DNA of 54,039 nucleotides from Actinomycetes bacterium (GCA_021803025.1 JAJZQV010000009.1:1-54039); one strand, 5' to 3'; shown: positions 1 to 8,485, counted from the first letter of the stretch. The notes: generated by a model from the letters alone, not told the origin. A program made the numbers and translations.

Positions 1-1860
1 AAGAACGCGGTGAACAACGCGGTCGTCCACGGGGACGACTCGACGCTCAACCCGGAAGGGCGCGGTACGAAGGTGGCACTCGACTACCGCTTCGACGCCG
101 TCGCCCCGGGCGAGTCCGTCACCGTCTCGCTCCGGCTCCGGGCAGCCGCTCACGAGGACGCGCCCTTCGGCGACGGGTACGCCCAGGTCCTGCGCGACCG
201 CAAGGCGGAGGCTGACGCCTTCTACCGCGGCGTGATCCCTCCCGAGACCTCCGAGGAGGACGCGCTCACGGCCCGCCGCGCGTTCGCGGGCCTGCTGTGG
301 GGCAAGCAGGTGTACCGCTACTCGGTCACCGAGTGGCTCGAGGGCGACCCGAACCAGCCACCGGTCCCGCCGCAGCGCTGGGCCCCGGAGCCGGCGGGCC
401 GCAACACCGACTGGCGCCACCTGGAGCTCGCCGACGTGATCTCGATGCCGGACGAGTGGGAGTACCCGTGGTTCGCCGCCTGGGACCTCGCGTTCCACGC
501 GGTCACCCTCGCCCACGTCGACTCCGCCCTAGCGAAGCAGCAGCTGCTGCTCCTGTGCCGCGAGTGGGCGCAGCACCCCTCCGGCCAGCTGCCCGCGTAC
601 GAGTGGTCATTCTCCGACGTCAACCCGCCCGTACAGGCGTGGGCCACCTGGCTCGTGTACGTCATCGACGGGTCACGCGACAAGGCGTTTCTCGCGCGGA
701 TGCTCAGCAAGCTGCTCCTCAACATGGGCTGGTGGACCAACATCAAGGACGAGCACGGGTCCAACCTGTTCGAGGGCGGCTTCCTCGGCATGGACAACAT
801 CTCGCTGTTCGACCGGTCCCGGCACGTACCCCCCGGCCACCACCTCGAGCAGTCCGACGCCACGAGCTGGGTGGCGTTCGCGTTCCTCGCGATGCTGCGG
901 ATCGCCGAGGAGCTCGCCCGGGAGGACCCCGGCTGGAACGAGCTGCCGACGACCTTCCTCGAGCGCTTCCTCTCGATCGCCGAAGCCAGCGAGGCGTTCG
1001 GCTTGCAGAGCGTCACCCTCTGGGACGAGGCCGACGGCTTCTACTACGACCTGCTCGTCGACTCGAGCGGCGCCGCCGAGCCCGTACGCGTCCGCTCGTA
1101 CGTGGGACTCGTCCCGCTCCTGGGAGTCGCGTCCACGCCGGAGTGGGTCGACCAGCTCGAGTCGTACGTGCAGCGCCGCGGCTGGCTGGAGGAGCACCGC
1201 CAGGACCTCCTCGAGCAGCGGGTCATCATCCACCCGACCCGCGAATGCGAGGGCGCCCTCGCGCTGGTGCCGCCCGACCGCTACGCCCGGGTCATGGAGC
1301 GCGTACTCGACCCCGCCGAGTTCCTGTCCCCGTACGGGATCCGGTCCCTCTCCGCCGCGTACCGCAACTCGACGACCGTCCAGGTCGGCGGCCAGCAGCT
1401 CTCCATCCAGTACGCGCCGGGGGAGTCGACGTCGGGCCTGTTCGGCGGGAACTCGAACTGGCGAGGTCCCGTGTGGCTGCCGATCAACGTGCTGCTGGTG
1501 GATGCGATGCGTACGTACTCGGCGGGTGCCGGGAACGAGCTCCACGTCGAGCTGCCAACCCGGTCGGGCACGCGCATGAGCCTGCACGACGCGGCGGACG
1601 ACCTCACGGATCGGCTCATAGCGCTGTTCCGTCCCGGCCCGGACGGTCGCCGCCCGAGCCAGCCGCACGACCACCCCGACGACCCGCTGTGGAACGCCCA
1701 TCCGACGTTCAGCGAGTACTTCGACGGCGACACCGGGGAGGGCCTCGGCGCCTCGCACCAGACGGGCTGGACGTCCCTGGTCGCCCACCTCATCTGCAGC
1801 CGGCACGCCCAGGGGCACCCGGACTCGGGCGACGTGCGGTTCGGGATGAGCACCGGGTAG
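1..1860 (+). CDS. MGH1/GH63-like glycoside hydrolase, 5' end missing
   Basis: The frame is open from the first base of the window, so the true start lies upstream; the first in-window start codon is a GTG at 10. The protein is a large (alpha/alpha)6-barrel-type glycosidase of the GH63/mannosylglycerate-hydrolase-like group. Visible landmarks are the EWEYPWFAAWDLAFH segment, whose Asp is the likely acid in this family, the DGFYYDLL segment and the late GNSNWRGPVWLPINVL segment typical of the barrel C-terminus. The beginning seen here looks like the end of an N-terminal beta-sandwich domain. It ends just before a run of short tandem repeats. Substrate cannot be told from sequence; an alpha-glucosidic or mannosyl linkage is likely from the family. 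Confidence 0.85.
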   Translation, partial: KNAVNNAVVHGDDSTLNPEGRGTKVALDYRFDAVAPGESVTVSLRLRAAAHEDAPFGDGYAQVLRDRKAEADAFYRGVIPPETSEEDALTARRAFAGLLWGKQVYRYSVTEWLEGDPNQPPVPPQRWAPEPAGRNTDWRHLELADVISMPDEWEYPWFAAWDLAFHAVTLAHVDSALAKQQLLLLCREWAQHPSGQLPAYEWSFSDVNPPVQAWATWLVYVIDGSRDKAFLARMLSKLLLNMGWWTNIKDEHGSNLFEGGFLGMDNISLFDRSRHVPPGHHLEQSDATSWVAFAFLAMLRIAEELAREDPGWNELPTTFLERFLSIAEASEAFGLQSVTLWDEADGFYYDLLVDSSGAAEPVRVRSYVGLVPLLGVASTPEWVDQLESYVQRRGWLEEHRQDLLEQRVIIHPTRECEGALALVPPDRYARVMERVLDPAEFLSPYGIRSLSAAYRNSTTVQVGGQQLSIQYAPGESTSGLFGGNSNWRGPVWLPINVLLVDAMRTYSAGAGNELHVELPTRSGTRMSLHDAADDLTDRLIALFRPGPDGRRPSQPHDHPDDPLWNAHPTFSEYFDGDTGEGLGASHQTGWTSLVAHLICSRHAQGHPDSGDVRFGMSTG

Positions 1861-1868
1861 GGGCCACG

Positions 1869-1953
1869 GCCCGAGTAGGTGAGCGATACGCCCGGGTAGG
1901 GGAGTCGCGGGCCCGGGTAGCGAAGTCACGACCCGGCCCAAGGAGTCCCGAGG
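1869..1953. repeat. Degenerate 21-bp tandem repeat downstream of glycosidase gene
   Basis: About four imperfect units with a 21-base period follow the glycosidase stop; the two central units begin GCCCGGGTAG and are followed by GGAGTC or GAAGTC. The period is a multiple of three but no convincing protein runs through it. It may be a decayed minisatellite. Confidence 0.5.
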
Positions 1954-2062
1954 CGTCACCGTCGCCAGGCGAGTCACGCACGGGTCAGGCGACTCGCTGT
2001 GTGCTCGCGTGCCTGGTCTCGCGGTCTGTACGGACGGGCCGAGAGACCAGCCCGCGGTCGGG

Positions 2063-2209
2063 CTACTGCTGGTGGTTGCAGGTGTCGCACTCGCAGCCCA
2101 CGCACTCGCAGGTCTCGCAGGCGCAGTCAGGTCCGCACTTGGTGCACGTGCACTTCCCGACCTCCAGGGCGGTCGGACGAGGGGCTGCGGTCTTCATCTG
2201 TGTCGTCAT
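2063..2209 (-). CDS. Small Cys-rich metallothionein-like protein (48 aa)
   Basis: A 48-residue frame, too short for a usual length cut-off, encodes a protein with ten cysteines, all between residues 20 and 44. They are arranged as CxC and CxxC pairs (C20, C22, C25, C29, C31, C34, C36, C39, C41, C44), followed by an Asn-His-Gln-Gln tail. This spacing, with Lys and acidic residues between, is that of a bacterial metallothionein that binds Zn, Cd or Cu(I) in a metal-thiolate cluster; actinobacteria carry short proteins of this kind. The start at 2209 is preceded by a GAAAGGG ribosome-binding site. The N-terminal 18 residues carry no cysteine. The gene stands alone, convergent with the glycosidase gene and divergent from the DsbA-like gene. 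Metal identity is not shown by sequence. Confidence 0.8.
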   Translation of the reverse strand: MTTQMKTAAPRPTALEVGKCTCTKCGPDCACETCECVGCECDTCNHQQ

Positions 2210-2349
2210 GCCCCACCACTACCCTTTCTGGACAGCGGCAACCTTCCCGCGCCGGAAGATGACCGGGCACGGAGGGGGGTGTGCCGGCCTCCGGTGCGAT
2301 GAGCGGACTCCCCAGGGAATCGCCTGCCCATCGAAGGAGTTGGACCGAC

Positions 2350-3070
2350 ATGCGCATCGACATCTGGTCCGACATCGCCTGCCCGTGGTGCTACATCGGC
2401 CTGACCCGGTTCGACCGGGTGCTGGCCGGGTTCCCCCACGCCGACGACGTGAACGTCAGCCTCCACTCCTTCCAGCTCGACCCCACGCTGCCGGAGTCGT
2501 ACGACGGGACCGAGACGGCGTACCTGGCCCAGACCAAGCGGCTGCCCGAAGCGCAGGTGCGCGAGATGTTCTCGCACGTACGGTCCGCGGCGGCACCGGA
2601 GAACCTCGAGCTCGGCTTCGACCAGGTCGCGAACTCGCGCAAGGCCCACCGCGTGCTCCACGCCGCGCAGGAGGCGGACGAGTCCGGCCGTACGGCCTGG
2701 GCCCAAGACCGCGCTGTTCCGCGCGCACTTCACCGACGGGGAGACCATCTCCGACACGGACACGCTGGTACGGCTGGCGGTGGCGGCCGGGCTCGACGAG
2801 GACGTGGCCCGCGACGCGGTGGACTCCGACCTGCTCGATCTCGAGGTCGCCGCTGACATCCAGGAGGCGGCTGCGTACGGCATCCGGGGCGTCCCGTTCT
2901 TCGTGTTCGAGGAGAAGTACGGGATCTCGGGCGCCCAGCCGGCCGAGGTCTTCGAGGGCGCGCTGGCGCAGGTCTGGGACGAGCTGCATCCGGCGCCGGT
3001 GGCGAAGTCGCTCATCACCGTGCCGGGGGCGGCTGATGCGGAGGCGTGCGGTCCCGAGGGCTGCGACTGA
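2350..3070 (+). pseudogene. DsbA/FrnE-family thioredoxin-fold oxidoreductase, frameshifted
   Basis: The start at 2350 follows an AAGGAG ribosome-binding site. The first frame encodes a DsbA/FrnE-like fold beginning MRIDIWSDIACPWCYIG, with the CPWC redox motif. After about residue 110 the match moves to the next frame, where KTALFRAHFTDGETI, the cis-Pro loop GIRGVPFFVFEEKYGISGAQ and a normal C-terminus ending at 3070 are read. The shift lies between about 2680 and 2705 and equals one extra base or two missing bases. Members of this family act as cytoplasmic dithiol-disulfide oxidoreductases or isomerases. Without ribosomal frameshifting the product would lose its C-terminal half. A sequencing error would also explain this. 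Confidence 0.85.
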
Positions 3071-3140
3071 GGGCTGGCCGGGCGTTGTGTCGGGTGAGGC
3101 GGGGCCGGATGGAAGCTTCGGGGCGCCGTTTCGCGGCAAA

Positions 3141-3218
3141 CATCGCGATTTTGGCTGCTGAGAATCGTCGGCGAGGCTGAATAGAGCCCTGCAGGCCTGT
3201 TGAGCGGCGAGAATCGCG
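3141..3218. repeat. Palindromic intergenic repeat, ATCGCGATT family, copy 1
   Basis: An approximately 78-bp imperfect palindrome begins CATCGCGATTTTGGCTGCT and ends with the near-reverse complement GAGCGGCGAGAATCGCG. A related element lies at 6032-6113 with the same outer arms and an internal CAGGCC. It fills the space between the DsbA-like and CPBP pseudogenes. Confidence 0.6.
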
Positions 3219-3291
3219 CTGTCGTCCCGGAGCAGTCTGCCGCCGGGGGCGGTGGCCGTGGGGGAGCGAGGCGCTGCCGGCGGACGAGCCG

Positions 3292-3793
3292 TTGCAGCCG
3301 CAGCCTCCGCTACATCGCTGGCGCTTCTCGCCCGGTGTGAGACTCCTCGCCTTCGTCGCCGCGGTGGCGCTCGTCATCCTGGCCCTGGTTGGCATCGCCC
3401 TCCTCGTCGAGCCGCGGCTCCTGCGGTCGTGGCTCCTGGCCAGGCTCGCCGAGCTCGTGGCCGTCGTCGTGGGGTTCGCCGTGCTCATGGCGGTCGAGCG
3501 CCGCAAGTCGGTCGCGCTCGAAGCGGCACTCCTCTTCGCGGCCCTCTACGCCGTCACCCGGTCCCTGTGGTGGACGATCGGCCTCCACTTCGCGTGGAAC
3601 ATGGTCCAAGGGTCGGTGTACGGAGTGTCCGGGTCCGGCAGCGCGTCGGGGTGGCTTCGCACGCCAGTTCACGGGTCCCGCCTGGCTCACCGGAGGCAGC
3701 TTCGGGATCGAGGCCTCGGTCCTCACGGTGGTGCTGCTCACCGGGTGGGCGTGTGGCTCCTCGTCGTCATCCGGAGGAGGAGTCTCGCCGTGA
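3292..3793 (+). pseudogene. CPBP-family intramembrane protease remnant with internal deletion
   Basis: From a TTG at 3292 the frame reads an N-terminal hydrophobic helix (RLLAFVAAVALVILALVGIAL) and a second helix, then jumps directly to the C-terminal signature LFAALYAVTRSLWWTIGLHFAWN of CPBP (Abi) membrane metalloproteases. The middle of the domain, with the EExxxR and HxxxN metal-site motifs, is absent. Near 3640 a further frameshift occurs: the expected end (FTGPAWLTGGSFGIEASVLTVVLLTG) is read in another frame up to 3793. The gene is therefore inactive. Family members process prenylated or other membrane proteins. Confidence 0.75.
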
Positions 3794-3991
3794 GCCCCAA
3801 CTGGGTCCGGCGGCGAGTGCTTCGGGCTCGTACTGCCGTAGTCGGCGAGTCCGCGGCTGTCGACCGTACGGCCGTAGGGAACGAGCCGGCGGCTGGCGAC
3901 CGTACGGCCGAACGCTAGTCCGGTCGACCAGCCCAGCGCTCCTGCCGGCGACCCCCTGGCCGGAGAACGCGGCCCCCGAGTAAAGCGACCG

Positions 3992-4375
3992 CTAGCGCGC
4001 CGGCTCCGGGTCGAGCAGCTCGCGGATCGCCTGGACGCCATCGGTGTTGACCCAGTACCAGGTCTGACGTCCGTCACGCTCCCGCTCGACGAACCCCGCC
4101 TCGAACAGCGCGCCCAGGTGATGGGTGATCGTGGGCTGCGTGAGGCCGAGCTGGTCGGCGAGCACGCCGGTCGTCGTGCGCCCGCCCTCCGCGGACCGGA
4201 TGAGGCTCAGCAGTCTCAGCCGCGCCGGGTCCGCCAGCACCTTGAGGGCACCCGCCAGAACGAGCGCGTCGCCGGGCTCCAACACGTCCTGCAACACCGG
4301 CGAGCAGCACAGGTCGCACACGGACGAGAGCTGCTGGGCCGCCTCTTGCGTACTCAAAGAAAGCATGTCTGTCAT
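3992..4375 (-). CDS. arsR: ArsR-family metalloregulator (arsenic/antimony type)
   Basis: The 127-residue protein is an ArsR/SmtB winged-helix repressor. A Cys-rich N-terminal segment CDLCCSPVL at about residues 20-28 resembles the extra-helical arsenite sites of actinobacterial ArsR proteins. The helix-turn-helix lies around TTTGVLADQLGLTQPTITHHLGAL and the wing around ERERDGRQTWYWVN. The start at 4375 is chosen; an in-frame ATG at 4366 is possible. A 16-bp near-palindrome just upstream (4394-4409) is a candidate operator shared with the divergent ArsP-like permease gene, which is decayed here. The repressor should release DNA on binding As(III) or a similar thiophile. Confidence 0.88.
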   Translation of the reverse strand: MTDMLSLSTQEAAQQLSSVCDLCCSPVLQDVLEPGDALVLAGALKVLADPARLRLLSLIRSAEGGRTTTGVLADQLGLTQPTITHHLGALFEAGFVERERDGRQTWYWVNTDGVQAIRELLDPEPAR

Positions 4376-4393
4376 ACCAACCAGAGTCTAACA

Positions 4394-4409
4394 ATAGACA
4401 CGTATCTAT
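4394..4409. promoter_or_regulatory. Candidate ArsR operator in the arsR/arsP divergent gap
   Basis: ATAGACACGTATCTAT is a 16-bp palindrome with one mismatched pair, centred in an unusually AT-rich stretch between divergent arsR and the permease remnant. It overlaps likely -10 sequences in both directions, as expected for an ArsR-type operator. The assignment is inferred from position and symmetry. Confidence 0.55.
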
Positions 4410-4425
4410 ATATGGGGTGGTCTTC

Positions 4426-5262
4426 ATGGAGTACCTGTCCAGGCTCGTCACAGGCGTCGCTGGAGACTTGTGGACGATGGTCGTGCACAACTGGCCCCTT
4501 CCAGCTGCTCAGCATCGTCGTGGCGTGGGTCGTGCAGGTGTAGGTGAAGGCGGACCGGCTGGCCACCTGGCTGCGCCGCCGTACGTGGGTGTCCGTCCTT
4601 GCCGCCATCGCGCTCGTCACCTCGCGCCGTTCTGCTCCTGCCGGACGACCCCCATCGTCCTCGGCGCTCGCCTCGTCCTCGGCGCGCTCGCCTCGTCCGT
4701 GCCGTGGGCGCCCATCGTCGCGTTCATGGCCTCGTCGCCCCTGACGAGCCCCGAGGAGTACGTCCTGTCCGTGGGCCTGTTCGGACCCGCGTTCGCCATG
4801 ACGTTCTTCGTGTCCGCGATCGTGGTCGGCCTCGTCGCCGGCGCGGCCGCCTGGTGACTGGAGGGGCATGGCTACCTCAACGGCCAGTCCCGGATGAGGG
4901 AGGCGGTGTTCTTCGTCGCTTTCGCGGGCATCGGCCACCTGCTCATCAGGATCTTCCCGACGGGCGTCATCACCGGACTGCTCGGCAGCGGCAACCCGAT
5001 CTGGTCCGTACCGCTCGCAGCCGTCCTCGGCATCCCCGTCTACCTCAACACGGACGGCTCGCTGCCCCTTGTCGCGAGCTTCATGCAGGGCGGCACGGCG
5101 GCTGGTGCGGCCATCGCGTTCCTCATCACCGGAGCCGGCACCAGCATCGCCGCCATCTCGGGCATGCTCGTCATCGCCCGGTGGCGGGTCGTCGCGCTCG
5201 TCATCGCGACGCTGTTCGTCACGGCCGTCGCGACCGGGTGGCTCTCGGCGCTGTGGCTCTGA
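4426..5262 (+). pseudogene. ArsP/YraQ-family permease, multiply disrupted
   Basis: The start (MEYLSRLVTGVAGDLWTMVVHNWP) runs in one frame and shifts near 4497 to a second frame (FQLLSIVVAWVVQV), which meets a TAG at 4541-4543. It continues as VKADRLATWLRRRTW, then returns near 4620 to the first frame (APFCSCRTTPIVLGARL), meets a TGA at 4855, and proceeds intact to 5262 with several hydrophobic helices. The CSC motif beside TTP is typical of ArsP permeases, which export trivalent organoarsenicals. At least two frameshifts and two stop codons make a functional product very unlikely. It lies divergent from intact arsR, so the sensor appears to have outlived its transporter. Confidence 0.8.
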
Positions 5263-5408
5263 GCGCGTACGTGGGGCGCAGCCTGGAGGCCCATGGGGTC
5301 GCTCGGGCATGCGCCTTGGGGCGCGAACGGCCGCCACGCGTAGCGATCCCGGGAGGATTGACGCGTCCCTGGGGCCGGGCAAGACTCGAGGTGTCGAAAA
5401 GGGGCGCC

Positions 5409-5873
5409 ATGTCCGAGAACCATGAGCCGGAGATCGTCAACCTCGAACCCCGCACCGTCGCCGTCCTGCGTGAGAGGGTTCCCATGAACTCCCTCGTCGA
5501 CTACTTCGGCCGGGCGTTCACCACGGTGTCACAGGTCGCGTCCGAGCAGGGGGCGGTCATCGTCGGGCCTCCGGTCGGCCTCTACTTCGGGGTGCCGACC
5601 GACACTGTCGACGTCGCAGCGGGCTTCCCCACGGATCGGCCCGTCACTCCCGCCGAAGGGGTGACATCGGAGACGCTCCCGGGCGGTCGCACGGCCCAGG
5701 TGCTCCACGTGGGGACCTACGACTCGATGAAGGCCACGTACGGACGGCTCTCTTCGTGGCTCGCCGCCGAGGGGCTGACCCCGGGCCCGGTGATGTGGGA
5801 GACGTACCTCACCGAGCCCGACCCGGCCGCGCCCGAGACCCCGCAGACCCTCATCGACTGGCCGCTCGCGTAG
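5409..5873 (+). CDS. GyrI-like/effector-binding domain protein
   Basis: The 154-residue product is a single GyrI-like (SRPBCC-related effector-binding, BacT/Rob-type) domain. Visible segments include ERVPMNSLVDYFGRAFTTVSQ, GPPVGLYFGVPTDTVDVAAGFPTDRPV and the terminal VMWETYLTEPDP, where the acidic ETYL/EPD positions match those that contact cationic ligands in this family. No helix-turn-helix is fused, so it is a stand-alone ligand-binding or protein-modulating domain. The ATG at 5409 follows an AAAAGGGG ribosome-binding site. No operon partner is evident; the next gene is convergent. Confidence 0.8.
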   Translation: MSENHEPEIVNLEPRTVAVLRERVPMNSLVDYFGRAFTTVSQVASEQGAVIVGPPVGLYFGVPTDTVDVAAGFPTDRPVTPAEGVTSETLPGGRTAQVLHVGTYDSMKATYGRLSSWLAAEGLTPGPVMWETYLTEPDPAAPETPQTLIDWPLA

Positions 5874-6031
5874 GAGAGCCGAGGCTGGGCAGACGCTGCG
5901 AGCTGCGGCTAGTTGCGCGCTGCGGTCAGAGGCGGTGGGCTGGGGGTGAGCGGCACCACCGATCGCCGAAGCCGCGACCATGGCCCGAGTACGAAGCGTG
6001 CCTGGCGCCTCGGACGTACCTCTGCTCGGAC

Positions 6032-6113
6032 GAATCGCGATTATCGCTGCTCAGCCGCGCCGGGAAGCCCGAAACAGGCCGTCCCAGCGTTCTGGACAGC
6101 GAAAATCGCGATG
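6032..6113. repeat. Palindromic intergenic repeat, ATCGCGATT family, copy 2
   Basis: An 82-bp imperfect palindrome has left arm GAATCGCGATTATCGCTGCT and right arm ending CAGCGAAAATCGCGATGC. It shares outer arms with the element at 3141-3218. It sits between convergent genes (GyrI-like and epimerase), where it could also end transcription. The rest of 5874-6158 shows no gene. Confidence 0.65.
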
Positions 6114-6158
6114 CTCTCGCCGAGACAGGTCGCGGAACCCTCGCCCCCGCCGACTGCC

Positions 6159-7019
6159 TCAGCGCCAGGAGTACTGGGGATCGAACCCCAACACCCGCCG
6201 GGCCTTGTCGATCGACAGCAGCGTGTCGTGCTCCCCGAGGTCGCCGCGGATCGGCACCCCCGGGAACACCTCGGCGACCAGCTCGGCGTTGGACCTCGAC
6301 ATGACCGTGTCCCCCGCCGCGATGATGAAGCGGTCGAAGCCGGTGGCGTCGAGCTCGAGCGCCTTGAGCACCGCCTGTCCGCCGTCGCGGCCGTCGATGT
6401 AGCCCCAGAGGTTCCACTTGCGCAGGTACGGGTCGGCGTCGAACGACGGGAACTCCGCGTAGTCCTCCGGGTTCTTCACGTTCGAGAACCGCAGCGCGAT
6501 CACCTTGAGCGTCGGGTCCCAGCGGCACAGCTCGATCGCCATCTGCTCCTCGAGGTGCTTGACCAGCGAGTACATGCTCTCCGGACGCGCCGGGTACTCC
6601 TCGTCGACCGGGATGTACGGAGGCGGCACGTCGAACGGCAGCCCGAGGACGGTCTCGCTCGACGCGTACACGATGTTGCGGATACCCGCGCGACGCGCCG
6701 CCTGGAACACGTTGAACGTGCTGAGGACGTTGTTGTGGAACGTCGCGACGTCGCTGAGAATGCCCGGCGCCGGGATCGCGGCGAGGTGGACGAGAGCGTC
6801 GTACGGGCTCGTCGTCGCCTGGTCCGGACCGGCCGAGGTGTCGTTCTCGCCGAACAGCGCGTCGACGGTCTCGCCGTAGTCGGTGAGGTCGACCTGCAAG
6901 AAGCCCGGGCCGCGGGTGCCGGCGATGTCGAGGTTGACCACCTCGTGGCCCGCGTCGCGGAGCACGGTGACGACCGTACGGCCGAGCTTGCCCGTACCTC
7001 CGGTGAGTGCGATCTTCAT
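6159..7019 (-). CDS. NAD-dependent epimerase/dehydratase family protein
   Basis: This 286-residue protein is an extended short-chain dehydrogenase. It begins MKIALTGGTGKLGRTVV, a GxxGxxG Rossmann nucleotide-binding motif, and has the catalytic YxxxK in ESMYSLVKHLEEQMA with the preceding ASSETVLG. It probably acts on a nucleotide sugar or related polyol; the substrate is not identifiable. It is followed upstream on the same strand, four bases away, by an aldo/keto reductase gene, so the two are likely co-transcribed and may act on the same carbohydrate. Confidence 0.85.
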   Translation of the reverse strand: MKIALTGGTGKLGRTVVTVLRDAGHEVVNLDIAGTRGPGFLQVDLTDYGETVDALFGENDTSAGPDQATTSPYDALVHLAAIPAPGILSDVATFHNNVLSTFNVFQAARRAGIRNIVYASSETVLGLPFDVPPPYIPVDEEYPARPESMYSLVKHLEEQMAIELCRWDPTLKVIALRFSNVKNPEDYAEFPSFDADPYLRKWNLWGYIDGRDGGQAVLKALELDATGFDRFIIAAGDTVMSRSNAELVAEVFPGVPIRGDLGEHDTLLSIDKARRVLGFDPQYSWR

Positions 7020-7023
7020 CCCC

Positions 7024-8010
7024 TCACCACCGCTCGTGCACGTACGGGCGGATCATCTCGTCGTAGATGCTCTCCAGCCTGGACAGGGTGCGGCCGTCGA
7101 GCGGCGGTACGTCCGCGGCCGCGGCGTTGCCACGGGCCTGCTCGGGGGTACGGGCGCCGGGGATCACGACACTGACGCCCGGCTGGTCGACGATCCAGCG
7201 CAGGGCGAGCTGGGCGGTGGTGACCCCGGACGGGGCCAAGGCTGCGACCTCCCGGGCGGCAGCGATGCCCACGTCGTACGGAACGCCCGAGAACGTCTCG
7301 CCGACGTCGAACGCCTGGCCGGACCGGTTGTAGTTGCGGTGGTCGTCCTCGGGGAACGTGGTCGACTCGTCGTACTTGCCGGTGAGCATCCCGCTCGCGA
7401 GCGGCACGCGGGCGATGATCCCCACGCCGGCCGCCACCGCAGCAGGCAGCACCTTCTCGAGCGGCTTGCGCCGGAACGCGTTGAGGATGATCTGCACGCT
7501 CGCCACGTGCGGACGGGCGATCGCCGTGAGCGCCTCGTCGCAGGTCTCGACCGACACCCCGTACGCCTTCATCCGGCCCTCCTCGACCATCGCGTCGAGC
7601 TCGTCGAAGACGGCGTCGCTCGAGTAGACGGGCGTGGGCGGGCAGTGGAGCTGTACGAGGTCGAGGGTGTCGACGCCGAGGTTGCGGCGGCTCCGGTCGT
7701 TCCAGGCGCGCATGGCCGCGCCCGTGAACGCCTCCGGCACGTGCGGGTCGGCGCGGCGGCCCATCTTCGTGGCGACCGTCAGTCCAGCGTCTGCTCGCTC
7801 TCGCAGCACCTGACCGACCAGCTGCTCGCTGCGTCCGTCCCCGTACACGTCCGCCGTGTCGAGGAACGTCACGCCGGCGTCGACGGCCGCGTGGAGCGTC
7901 GCCAGCGCGTCCTTCTCGCTCACAGACCCCCAGCCGGCTCCGATCTGCCAGCAGCCCATTCCGATGACCCCGACGTCGCGACCTGTACGTCCCAGTGTTC
8001 TCGTCTCCAT
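7024..8010 (-). CDS. Aldo/keto reductase
   Basis: The 328-residue protein is a full-length aldo/keto reductase. It opens METRTLGRTGRDVGVIGMGCWQIG and has the catalytic DTADVYGDGRSE motif (Asp, Tyr), the VATKMG lysine strand, a QLHCPP strand and the C-terminal VSVVIPGARTPEQARGNAAA NADPH-binding loop. Such enzymes reduce aldehydes or ketones with NADPH. The ATG at 8010 gives the standard N-terminus. The gene precedes the epimerase gene by four bases in a two-gene unit. Confidence 0.88.
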   Translation of the reverse strand: METRTLGRTGRDVGVIGMGCWQIGAGWGSVSEKDALATLHAAVDAGVTFLDTADVYGDGRSEQLVGQVLRERADAGLTVATKMGRRADPHVPEAFTGAAMRAWNDRSRRNLGVDTLDLVQLHCPPTPVYSSDAVFDELDAMVEEGRMKAYGVSVETCDEALTAIARPHVASVQIILNAFRRKPLEKVLPAAVAAGVGIIARVPLASGMLTGKYDESTTFPEDDHRNYNRSGQAFDVGETFSGVPYDVGIAAAREVAALAPSGVTTAQLALRWIVDQPGVSVVIPGARTPEQARGNAAAADVPPLDGRTLSRLESIYDEMIRPYVHERW

Positions 8011-8485
8011 GCCCTGACCCTATGACCCCTGGGCACAGGCACGCCCGCGGTTGCCGTGAGTGGCCGTGGGGTTCGTTCGTGAGTTCCAGCCCGCCCTCAC
8101 CTACCACTGAGCACCCCGAATGTGACTGAGCACCGGACGTGCGGGGTGCTCTGACACGTGATGCTCAGTCGCATCGGCAGGATGACTTCGACGGACACCC
8201 CGTGGCGGTAGACCGCCCGTACCTCGTGTACGTAGTGAGGTCCCGGACCGTCGTCACGTCGGCGTCGAGAGCTCTCCGCGCATTCGTACTCGACCTCGCG
8301 GATGATGCGCCGGAGCTGGGCCGTCGCCAGCAGCTCCTCGTCCGTGGCGGTCGTCAGCCTCGGTCCGTCGAGCAGTTCCAGGTCAGGTGCCCGGAGGCGT
8401 GAACGGCGTCCTTGATCAGGGGGTTTCCTGAGGCGCTCATCCGGAGCAAGATCAGATCGATAGCCAGGCAGCCCTCCTGGGAGCG
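8011..8485. other. Intergenic stretch with a possible gene remnant and short repeats
   Basis: No intact gene is supported here. On the minus strand, short coding-like pieces (MSASGNPLIKDAVHASG near 8440-8390, and ATDEELLATAQLRRIIREVEYE near 8340-8270) appear in different frames and could be the wreck of a small gene of unknown family. Left of them is a cluster of ACTGAGCAC motifs (separate entry). Confidence 0.35.
8106..8175. repeat. Cluster of ACTGAGCAC direct and inverted repeats
   Basis: ACTGAGCACC occurs at 8106-8115 and 8125-8134, with the reverse complement core GCTCAGT near 8163. A perfect 10-bp inverted repeat, GAGCACCCCG (8109-8118) and CGGGGTGCTC (8142-8151), is embedded. Function unknown; it could be an intergenic hairpin repeat. 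Confidence 0.5.

Noticed and set aside
297-3161. A 954-codon open frame on the plus strand
   Set aside because: It is an Arg/Pro/Ala-rich shadow of the glycosidase gene in another frame with no family features; such long shadows are common in very GC-rich DNA.
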